Positions 25,482-37,700 of a stretch of 64,000 bases of DNA are shown here, one piece after another. This DNA is from Synanceia verrucosa (Eukaryota > Chordata > Actinopteri > Perciformes > Synanceiidae), in NCBI GenBank assembly GCA_029721515.1, contig CM056555.1, forward strand, positions 1,037,001 through 1,101,000. The letters are read 5' to 3'. Numbering within the stretch: position 1 is the first letter of the stretch; every line of letters starts with the position of its first letter. The position numbers and the translations under genes are program-made. The notes beneath the pieces are model-generated. The model had not been told where the DNA came from, ran no database searches, and saw only the letters and a list, made by a program, of their open reading frames with translations.

Positions 25482-28400
25482 GTTCCCTCCAGATTCACAT
25501 TTCCCTACGAACTTCTCAGTGATGACGACAGTCAGAGCTGTGAAAGGCTCTCAGGTCTTCCTCCTCTCCTTGTACGACTCGCAGGTACGCATCACGCTCG
25601 CTGCGTCGCCATGATGAAACTTTCACTTCCTGCTGAATGTTGCTGTCCGTCATCTTTCGGCACATTCTCTGCCATGTTTATTATTATAAATGTGTCTATC
25701 ATTGTCATTATTATAAGGCACAAGATAATTCAGCAAACATGTCCACCATACTAACACACTACCTGGAGCTGGAAACTCCATCAGAAGCTGTGTTCAAATT
25801 ATGTTGTCATTTTTGCATAATTACATAATAATTTAGGAAGTGATTAATACATATTTTATTTTTATAGTGGAATTAATTAAAAATAATAATAATGAAGAAC
25901 AAATCCAAAAATGCTAATTAATTATATTCATAGTAAATAAAATAACTGTCCAACTATGTCTGTCTATCATATGCAGATTGAGATTATCAATATGTTAATG
26001 TAGTCCATCTTACATGTAAATATTATGTAAATGTCACGTCCCATACATGCAGTATAAGACATGTATAAAGAGACTGAGTGCACCAGCTGAACGTTGTCTT
26101 CTTTCGTCCCTCCTCCTCTGTCCTCCCGTCTCTCAGGGCACACAGCAGCTCGGTTTGGAGGTCGGCCGTTCTCCCGTCTTCCTGTACGAGGACCACGAGG
26201 GTCAGCCTCCTCCAGAGCTTTACCCCACCTTTAGGAAAATCAACCTGGCTGATGGCAAGTGGGTAACCACACACACCGAACCTCAGAAAAGAAGTGTTGG
26301 ACAAAAAGTGAACTTTGTCTTCTGTCCTTCCTGCCAGGTGGCATAGAGTAGCCTACAGTGTGGAGGGCCAGTCGGTGACTCTCTACCTGGACTGTGTCAA
26401 GCTGGACACCCTGGACCTGCTCAGAGGTCACGACCCCCACGTCAGCACCGAGGGCGTCACCGTGTTTGGGACACGGCTGCTGGACGAAGACGTGTTTGAG
26501 GTGTGTGATTCCTGGTTTTCACCCACAACTATGTACCTGTATGTGCAGTGTTTAACAAATATATCAGCTCACCTGTCCTGTTTGTCTCAGCATCACCTCC
26601 AGCATCATCTGCTTCGCTTTAAATGGACTCTTTCTTCCTCACTGAGTTCCCTGAACAACCTGAAAACACAGAGTTTTTCCAAATTACAATGTGCTTTGAT
26701 ATTTTTTCTGCTGTTTTTTTTAAAACAGTAAATGTAAAAAAATCATGGCGAATGCTAATATTTTAGCATTAAAGCTACTTATTCAATTAAAGAACTTGCA
26801 CATACAGGTGGATTAACCATTAAAAAAACATAAAAAGAAAACACCTGACACTGGGTGGTGGACTGATACGTTTGTTAAACACTGCATGTGACAGTTATAA
26901 TAAAAATCTTCTAAATTTGGAGATGAAACTAGTCTCACTAGTGCTCATTTGTTTCTTTGTGTCTCTGCTCGTTCAATATATCCATCAAATGATGACAGAT
27001 GAATAATAAACATGGAGGCTTGTCTCCTTATACTGCCCTCCAGTGGTCATGAGGATGTACTTCACACCTTCAGTGACTGAACTTTGCAAAGCTGCACCTG
27101 ATTTAAAGCTTAAACGTATGATAAATACGTGGCCTTGGAGTTGCTCTGTAACAGGATGTCATCAGTCCTGCTGTCCTGTCCACAAAATGCTGCTAATTAT
27201 TCACACTGAGCTCAGGAGAAAATCCCCTCTGAAGCCACTGTAGACGACTTCTGTCTCTGTTGTGTCCTCAGCAGTGTGAGGTCAGATTTCCACTGTGAAC
27301 TTTGCACTTTTTGTTGTCTTAACACCATGTCAGGTGTCCATCTGTTTAACTCACTGAGTGCCAGTCGTTTTATAAAACAGGAAGTGTCTTGTTCCAGTGT
27401 TTTTGTCCATTTTGAGTCTAGATAATTCTAGACCCACAGAATATTTTGTACTATGTCTCTGAAAACAGTGAATATCTCAAATGAAAGAAGAGACTCTCTA
27501 TTTCATCATGAAAAAAATGTTTGTTTCTACCTTGTTCCCTTCTTGTTTTATCAGAGGTAGAGTAGAGGACACTTTCACCAAAATCACCACTTTTTCTCCA
27601 CATTCTGTTTGTTTTGCTCTCTAATCTCGATCGTCTCCACTTCCTGTTTTGATCTCTGTGGTGTATACCGTCTCTTTATGCTCTGACTACATCTCCCAGA
27701 AGCCCCAAAATTACTCACAGGCTGTGTGAGAGCGCGATCGGCGACCCACTGCCGAAAAAACAGACAGCGAAATACCACCTCTCAGCCCAACATGGACTCA
27801 ACATGAACGAGTGGTAGAAAGAATTTACGTCCGTCCGTGGATGTTAGTGTGCAGCCAGCATCTCTGGAGACGATTAACTGCAGAGCGGCAATAAAAGCAG
27901 CCTCACTTTGATCTGACTAAATGAACATGTACAGTCAGAGACAAAGACATGCGAGACAGATGCTCGCGACATGTCGTTTATAATAATTAATGTAATTAAT
28001 GACACATTGTACAGTGGGGAGCAGTGACATAATGCACATTCCTGATATGCTCTGCGCTGTTTGTTAATGTGACTCAGGGAGACATCCAGCAGCTGCTGAT
28101 CGTCGACGACCCCAGAGCTGCAGAGACGTACTGTCAGGACTACATCCCAGACTGTGACGCACCTTTACCTTACAACAGCATCTTAGCAGAGGCCGAGGAG
28201 GTAAGTGCTTTGTCAAAATCAAAATCACAGAAGGCAGAGGGAGTGGACTCACTAATGTGTAGCCGTGCACTGTGAGGCGTCTCAGGTGCTGTAAATCCAG
28301 TCTGTCGCTTTCAGAGGGAGCCCCCCCAAGGTTTCCTTTGTAAGAGGAGGTACGAATACAGGTATTTATGGACAGTTTAGAAGGCACATATGACAAAGAG

Positions 28401-29158
28401 ATGAATGGTTTAATTCTTTTCAGTCATATATTCACAGGAGAAAGTCCTCTGGGCAACATAAATTAAAGGACGGCAGTGAGGGCTGCGCTGTGTGGAAATA
28501 TCTCACTATTACTTTGAGAAGCATCGCTCAGGCGCCTCCAGCTGTTTGTTGCCATACTTCCGTTTTAAAATGAAGTAATAAATCATAAAGAGCTGTCAGT
28601 GTCCACCGAGCTCTCTTCGTATTACAACACGCTACGTGGTTTTGTGGTCCGGCGTGCTTTGCCAGGTGCTCCTGACAGTCCTGGGAAAAGTTTCAAACCC
28701 TCTTCCGCCGCCGCTGCTTTCAGTTCTGAACACACCTGCTCTATTGTATTCAGCTGTTTCACTGTGACGCCAACAGAAATGCAATCAGCCAACAGAAAAC
28801 CTGGAATTTATTTGGAATAAATGTGTTTATTCTTATGAGACTGTGATGAAGCCATCAAACTAAAACAGGCTCTAAAGGAGCTCAAATAAAAATAGACTCT
28901 TTCACATCGTTCAGCCAGAACGGACCACCAGAGGAACCTGATATCTCACTAGGCATCCAAAACAGAGCTGGGTATCACCAGGTACATCGAGATACCATAC
29001 TATCACGATATTTTGCCCACGATAATGATAATATCACGATACAGAAACAATCAATATATTGCAAGAAATTTCATCTACAATACGTCACAATATCTGTGCC
29101 ACTGAAGAAATTCAGAATTTATTGACTGCATGGAGGAATTACAAAACCTGACAGCCAA

Positions 29159-29214
<56 letters not shown>

Positions 29215-29235
29215 GTGTATGTGTGTGCATGTGTG

Positions 29236-29278
<43 letters not shown>

Positions 29279-32200
29279 ACATACTGAAAATACTGTATGT
29301 ATACATAGATACAGTGACACCTTGTGGAGCGGAGGTCATCTGGATTTACAATCAGCCCAAAACATTATTTAGATTGATATTAACAAGTTAAAAATCAATC
29401 ATATCGGAAGAAAGTATTGCGATATATTACCATATCTGTATTTTTTCCACCTCTAATCCTAAAACGGTGTCTTCTTCAGGTGGAGAGAGAACCAAAGAAA
29501 CACGTGGTGGAGGAGTTTGAGGAGTTTGACTACAGCGACCTCTACGAAGACGTCTCTGTTTCCACGGTAACAGCAGGTCCTAACGTCACCGAGTACGAGG
29601 TGAGACTCAGAGCGTGAGCTTGTCTTTCCGCCTGTCATTTCCTGTTTTTCTGTCCCTCGCTATTTGTCTCTGTGTATGTTTACTGGACAGATTATAGAGT
29701 ACGAAGACTACGACAACACATCAGATTATTACCATGTGAATGAGTACGAATACGAGGAGGAGTACGACGAGCGCTACGGCCCGGCCGAGAGGGAAGGGGA
29801 GTACTCTCTTAACCCTCAGGTGCCATCCTCCATCCTCAAGTTGTTCATTAAGGAGAAAAGCCTGTGTTCATCTGCTTTAATGGTGTTTATATGTCTGTAT
29901 CCATCTCCTGTTATCAGGATATACCAGAGAAAGGAGAGAAAGGAGAGCCGGGCTATTTGGGAGCGGTGAGGAAACATAATGTAACATACACAGTCCTCAT
30001 AATGTTTTAATCCTGAAACAGAACCAGGTATAAAAAAAAAAAAAAAGTGGACTTCTTGTGTCTTCTCTCTGTGCTAAAGGGGATAAGAAAGGAAGCATTA
30101 AAGCAGATTTCCTTTGCATTTAGAGAATCTGACCAGCTGCTGGATCGATTCACTCAGTCAGAAGCTTCCTCCTACTTTCCTAAAACAAAAACAACTCAGC
30201 CACAGCTTTAGTCTTGTCTGCTTAATCTTTAATCAGATGCACAGAGCTTAACAAATTTATTATTTTATTGTTTACCACCGCTGCCCTTAACAATATTGAT
30301 GATTACCAAAGTATTTTTTAATGTTTCTGTAATGGTTAATCCACCAGTATGTGCAAACTCTTTAATCAAAATTATATCTTTAATGCTAAAATGTCATTAT
30401 ACTTGTTAACTCATTGAGATCCAGCCATTTTATAAAACACAAAGTGTCTTGTTCCAGCATTTTTGTCCATTTTGAGTCATATTTCTAGACCCACAGAATA
30501 TTTTGTACTATGACTCTGAAAACACTGAATAGCTCAAATGAAAGAAGAGACTCTCTATTTCATCATGAAAAAAATGTTTGTTTTTACCTTGTTGCATTCT
30601 TGTTTTATCAGAGGTAGAGTAGAGGACACTTTCACCAAAATCACCACTTTTTCTCCACATTGGTTTGTTTTGCTCTCTAATCTCGATCGTCTCCACTTCC
30701 TGTTTTGATCTCTGTGGTGTATACCGTCTCGTTATGCTCTGACTACATCTCCCAGAAGCCCCAACATTACTCACAGGCTGTGTGAGAGCGCCCTCTAGTG
30801 CCTGCTGCTGAAAAAACACTTTGACGTATATATACATCTAGGGCACTCAAAGAGTTAACTATGATTTTTTTTCTTTCAAATTTACATTTAATTCCTGACT
30901 TCTCAGTTAATTCCAGTGTTCTGGATCAAATTTGAGTCTCAAAAGGTGAATTCAGTTTAAATTCTTCACTCCTGTTCAAAATGGTGAAGAGTAGTGAACT
31001 CAGTGAGGAAGAAAGAGTCCAGTTAAAGTGAAGCAGATGATGTGGATGGTCTAATAAATTAGTTAAGCTCTGTACTTGTTTTCCTTTGCAGGGTTAACCA
31101 GATATTTTCTGATTTGGATGAGAAAAATAAAAAATAACTGTTGTATAACACTCATCATGATGTGAAATAAAAGAACTAGCAAGGACATCAGCAGGTGTTA
31201 TTAATAGCTTACGATGGGCCGGCCCACTTCCTCCGTGCTTTAGTGTCACTGTTGTAAAATAAATGTAAAATATTAAATGTCCCACCAATGGCCTCATACA
31301 TGCTGTACTGATGCTACACATCAACCAAACTCACACAGTTTCTGTCAAACTGTTGCAGGGAACTCAGATTACTGGACCGTACGGGCCTCCTGGACCTGAG
31401 GTGAGTGAATCTTGACATGAAACACTCTTTCTCTTCAGTCTGCAGGGAAGAAATCGGTGTTTCATGTGGGAGAAGCTGACCTGAGTGCAACTGTAGTGAC
31501 TTTAATAAGGAGTATATCATATAATTCCCTCTAATGCAGCTGTTTTATTGTGGTTATCATCTGTTTAGGGTGAGCCCGGCCCCTCTGGAGTCACGGGGCC
31601 AGTAGGACCCCGAGGAGACCCTGGAGAGCTGGTGAGGACTGTCCTCTGTTTGCTGTGTGGGTGACTGAGTCCACCACATGTTGGTTTGTCTCCATGACTG
31701 TCCTCCTCTGTCTCCTCTCAGGGCCCTCCAGGCAGACCGGGCCTTAACGGAGCTGATGGGATCCCAGGTCCTCCAGGAAACATCATGCTCATACCGGTAA
31801 CATGGAGACACTGAGTCTGTGTAGCGTTACGAGCTTCGGGGACGTTGCTATGGCAACTGTTTTGGCCTGTTAACCCTGAGCGGAGTAACTGGGAATGTTT
31901 GAGCATCGTAACAGAGACATTAGGCTCAAGATTGTTACTTCTTCTGGCCTAACAGAGCTCCATATAGGTGTCAGGCAAACATTTAGTGTGTGACTGAATC
32001 AGTCAACTGTGGTCAGTCAGGCACAAGCAACGTTCCTGCATTTTATTGATCTCTTTAAAACTTAATTGGGTGTTTGTAAGGGTTTGACATGTGGTGCCTG
32101 TGAGGGGCCACAACATGTGATTCACATCACTTTCAGACTCATCAAAGCACTGAGGCCCCTGCGGCCCACATGGAAGCATCTGTACGTCATGTGTTGACTC

Positions 32201-32388
32201 AACATTATTTCATTTAATTTCACCCTTCTGCACCCCATTTTTTAATGCAAAATTTGAATAGCAGTGCAGCATATTGGCCACTGGGTGGGGTGTTGAGATT
32301 GTGGTTTTATAAGCCTATAATGTGTGCTCCTGTGTGTGTCTGTGTGTGTGTGCGTGCGTGCGTGTGTGCGTGTGTGTGTGTGTGTGCA

Positions 32389-32445
<57 letters not shown>

Positions 32446-32587
32446 ACAGTTCCAGTCAGGTGGGGATCCAAAGACAGGAGCTGTGGTTTCTGCCCAGGAG
32501 GCTCAGGCTCAGGCCATCCTGCAGCAGACCAAGGTAACAAATTACTGTTATATACTGAACACACAGAGAGAGCTGATGCAGAACCAC

Positions 32588-32625
<38 letters not shown>

Positions 32626-34751
32626 CTGTGTGTCTGATTCCTTCTTCCTCTTTTTCCAGCTGGCTATGAAGGGACCTCCAGGGCCGCTCGGCCTCAGGGG
32701 AAGACCTGGACCACTAGTGAGTCAGATATGTCTGCTACTTGTCTCCTGAATCAGAGGACAGGATTATTTTCTTCAAGATTGAGCAGAGTAAAGGGATGTT
32801 CACTTAGTGGGAAATGACTTTTATGAACACCTATGCGACCTGAGCATCACTTCAAACTATAATTAACCATAATTATTTTTCTCAGTGAAAGCAGCAAAGC
32901 ACACCACATCTCTGAGGTGTGATATCTGGTGACACGGTCATTATATCTGGTGATATAATATAAGGCCTCACTGTGGTCTTTTTTATAAGTTCCTGCAGTG
33001 GAAAAGTCCAGTAATAGGATGATCCATACAGAACTTTTCATTCTCCTCTCTAGGGTGTACCAGGTCCTGCAGGGCTGAAGGGGGCCAGTGGAGATCCAGG
33101 GCCGATGGTGAGTTAGCTGGCTGTCATGGCAACAAGCTCAGTATCTAGAGCTAACTTGACAACCAGCTCAACTGCTTTCTTTTCTCTCCCGCCTCCACAC
33201 TGCCTAGGGCCCTCCAGGACAGCCAGGCATCACAGGTCTGAACGGGCGACCCGGGAAAAGGGTGAGACTATTTCCTGGAGTCCTTTTCTCCATAAATATC
33301 ATTGTTGACATGTTGTCCTCCCACAGAAAGTTGTCTTTTTTCAACAGCTCAAACAGAATCCACCATGTCTAAGCTCTGTGTGTTGTTAGGGTCGAGCGGG
33401 TACAGATGGAGGCCGTGGTGCAACAGGAGAAACTGGAGCAAAGGTGAGGAAGAAGTGATGTCACACTGTTCACTTACCGACTGCTCTGTCCTCCTCAAAT
33501 ATTAAATAATCTGTCTCTTTTCTCAGGGGGACAGAGGGTTTGATGGATTACCAGGTCTCCCTGGAAACAAGGGGCACAAAGTAAGTTTGGCCTGATTAGG
33601 TGTTTAGTCAGATTAGTCAGAACAGCGATTGACGCCTTCACTGTGTTCGTCTTTTCTCAGGGGGAAAGGGGTAAGCCGGGCCCTGTGGGTCTAACCGGAG
33701 AGCCAGGAGAAAAAGTGAGAGGTGTATTCATGTTTCTGCAGGTTCCTGTTGTGTGTTTACAGGATGAGGATTACAGCTTGTGTTTCTTTCAGGGCTCTGA
33801 GGGGCCGTCTGGGCCAAGAGGACAACCAGGTGATGCTGTAAGTGAAGCACAGATGACTCATATAGATCTGCTACAAGTCTATAAAAAAACACAATATCAT
33901 GTAATTATAGTAGTTATTCTACTACAGATACAGAGTCACGCCCAGCATTTAACCTAAACATGACCAACCTCAATTCATTCAAACCTTAAAGGGATAGTTT
34001 AACAGTTCAGGAAATATTTTTCTTCTTTCTCCAGTGAGATCAGACTATCTGTACCACTCTCATATCTAAGTTATGAAGCTACACTTAGCAGTAATCTGGT
34101 GCAGATCAAAAACAACAAGTTGAGTCAGATTGTTTCCAGCTGAACCCTGGGACGCTTCAATTGTAAGAACATAATCTATTCCACAAAGTCCACAAAATCA
34201 AAATTAAAAGTGCAGAGTCAAAGTGAAAAATCTCTACACATGGCTGCCTCATAGATCACTGTTTTATTTGGTTGTGAAAGCGCCCAAACTAGCATGTTAC
34301 ATCTTGTTTGTTTAATCTGTGGTTGCAGAAATGTTGTCAGAGTGGTATGGATCTTTTCATTTTTCAGCTCTCGACAAGAAATAAATGAGTGTATTTTCCC
34401 AAACATGTCAAACTAACTGACCTTCTTTTCATATTTACATTCTTAACAATGTCTAATATGGAGTCCAAAACACATGCTTGTTATGCTACTACACACAAAC
34501 AAAAACCTGTACACTGTACTTCTGTAGTATATTCACTAGGGGTGGGAAAAAACATTGATATGGCAATATATTGCAATACTTTATCTTCTGATATAATATC
34601 GATTTTTAATTTCTTAATATGTTTTTTTTTCACGCCCAAAAAGGTCATGCTTTGGACCAGTTTAAATCTAGAACAACTTCAGCATGTTGGAATAAAAATT
34701 TAAATTAAAAAAAAAAAACTAATCTGCGTAGACGCGGTAACTTTGACAGCC

Positions 34752-34796
<45 letters not shown>

Positions 34797-37700
34797 AACT
34801 TGTATTTTAAGCTAAATTTCTCATTGATCCATGTAGAATATCACAATATATTGCAATAATGTATCGTATCGTGACTCAAGTATCGTGATATGTATCGTAT
34901 CGTGAAGTCCCTGCCAATACCCAGCCCTAATAAAAGTCTGGATCCTTAAATGACCTGTTGTAGGAAAGGGGACCAACGTGTTCACACTTTCCAAAAGTGC
35001 TCTCACTGTTATAGATCTGATATTCAGGTGGTCCTCACAAATACAGAAGTATGACGACACACACACACTCAATGACATGCAGTTCTATGTCATTAAATGT
35101 AACTGTGATTGATTGTGTTTCAGGGCTCCAGAGGCCTGAACGGCCCCAGAGGTCGACCTGGTCCGCAGGGCCAGCCTGTGAGTCTGACATTTACGCCTTT
35201 TTTCATACGTACCACCTGTGCACCACATTAATCTCTCCCCTTGACAACAGGAAAAGATGCCAGTAATGTTCCTGCTGTCTCGCCTCTGTGTGTAGCCATG
35301 CAGTAAAAGTAGCAGTAGATAATGCCTGAGCATGATGTCACTGCGGTTCTCCGTTTGTTAAAGTTATGTCTGTCTCATCTGATAACACTCATCCTTTTGC
35401 CAAATCCAACATCCCCAAACACCCCGGAGCCCAGTTTCCTTCTCATTTGCATTCCTAGAAACACGTTACCTCTTGTAAGAATCCGACTGCACACAGAGGA
35501 AGCACTTTTTCACTTGTGTAAAACACATAATTGTGCTTGGTGTTGGTTAATTAAGCGTTAAATGCCTCAAGCAAGGAGTGGCTGATCACTTAGCTGAGCC
35601 CAGGAGGCTCATGTAGCCTCTGGAAATGTTCTGGAAAAGATATGAGGCAATGCACCCCCCTTATCTTGTCAGCAGTGAATTATTTTTCAGGGGTTAGAGC
35701 CAGAAAATCAACACCTTACAGGTTGCAGTATGGATTTAGCTGCTTGTAAACAGCAGACATTCTCCTCCCGTGTCTTATTAAAATATTAAAATAATAATCC
35801 TTCCTTCTCCTCCTCACAGGGCATTCGAGGAATTGATGGGGTTCAAGGCTCCAAGGGAAACATAGTGAGTATAATATATATATGTTGTAGTAAAATCAGT
35901 AGAGCCTGGTAGCACATGACCTCCTGTGACATCATGTCCTGTTTGTGACAGGGAGCCCTAGGAGACATCGGAGCCCCTGGACAGCAAGGCAACCCTGGCA
36001 TTGTGGTACGAGCTGAGGACGGATTCTAACACAAATAGGTCGTTTCTCTAAATGTGAACACAGAAATGTGAACGCTCCATCTCTGTTTCAGGGCTTTCCT
36101 GGTCCACAGGGGTTGGTAGGGCTGCCGGGAGAGAAGGTGACACACTTTCATTCCTTATTTCAGCACTTTGGGGTGAAGGAGGCTGTGATTAGATGACTGA
36201 ACTTTGTTTGCTTTAGGGGCCTCAAGGGAAGAAAGGGATGCAGGGCTTACCTGGAAACGACGGGCCTTCAGTGAGTACATGCATGTCTGAGGACTTTTAT
36301 TGACTTAATACATTCCTTGGTGAATAATCCGACCCTTCATCACAACTGTAATACTGTGCTCCAGTTCTTTGGTTCACTGATACAAAGAAATGAACGCTCA
36401 GCACTGCAGAATAGCTTCAGCTCTGTTTTCTGGAACCAGCTGCCCGATAACATGGTGACTCATTAGACACACATTTACATGTTTCATAACATGATAGTAT
36501 GCATTATTTTAACCTTTCTCCTTTATTCAGGGTTCCTGCGGTTCCTTAAAATGTCTTAAATTAAAATTCGGGTAATTAAGGTCTTAAATTGTCTTAAATT
36601 TACCATAAATTTGCTGTAGGTGTTAAATTTTCAGATGATGCGTTTAATGCCACTAGGAAAACACACCATTCAGAGATTTACTCAAATTTTGCACATTATT
36701 TTGTTCACAAAGTTCACTTCTTTGATCTTGAGAGTTGTGAAATTAACATAGTAGAAAAAAATTAAGTGTTATGCCTTCAGTTTATATCGTTGTTGCAAGT
36801 GTTAAAGGGCTGAAAAAAAATCATAAAATCTAGTATTGGAGATTTATTATTTATCATATTTTTCTTCCTGGTAAATATTGATATCAGCATCATCTTCAAA
36901 AACTCCATACTGCTCTGGCCCTCTAATAAATTGACTGTTTTTACCAAAGATATTGTTATGACTTAAATTATATTTGTTGGGGTCTTAAAAAGGTCTTAAA
37001 AACTATTAGATTATATTATATAGTTATTGTGTGGCATCAGACTACAGCTTCTTCATGAAGTTGTGATAGATGGATTTGCGTCGTGTTCCTGAACAGTCTC
37101 TGACATTGAGTGGCGTTCAATCATGCTTTTTCCAGTAGGATTTACGAGTGTCTTTAATGCACCATAACTACAGATGTTAACATCTGTCAACAGGGTCACC
37201 CTGGAAGAGAAGGTACTCCAGGTGAAAAAGGACTGCCGGTAAGTTGTTGTTGTGTGCATACATGGTGTGACGCTGTTGTTAAAGTAACTAGAAGGATTAC
37301 ACGATCAAGAGATAAAGTGGTAATTAGTGACTTAATTAGACACATTTGGACTCACTGTTTTCCCCCTTTTTCCAGTCTTTATGTTGAGCGAAGCTAACAC
37401 GGCTACTGGCTGTAGCATCATACTCAATCATCAAAAATCAATCAAAAGCCTTTACTGTCACTGTAATCCAGTGAAAACAACAAAATTAACAGTGCAGCTC
37501 CAGCTTAAAAAACAGTAGTATTAAAACGTCAGTAATTCTCTCAGCATATTTCACAGAATGTGGAATTGTTCCTTTAATGAGTGTGTTCATTTGCAGGGTC
37601 CTCCAGGAGTGCAGGGCCCTGTTGGATACCCTGGACAACGAGGTGTCAAGGTAGGAAATGACAGTGCAAATTATTCCTGATTACTGTTCCTCTACAGTCT

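Noticed and set aside
29164..29278. Regular repeats suggestive of a CRISPR-like array
   Set aside because: Simple TA and TG microsatellites without spacers, in a vertebrate intron.
30508..30837. 109-codon frame, also seen at 44226-44561
   Set aside because: Lies inside the TTAA MITE copies; not a host gene. Kept only as a finding about the element.
32245..32749. Frames of 130-141 codons over the TG array
   Set aside because: Product of dinucleotide repeats. The real coding parts are exons 13 and 14 in a phase fixed by splicing.
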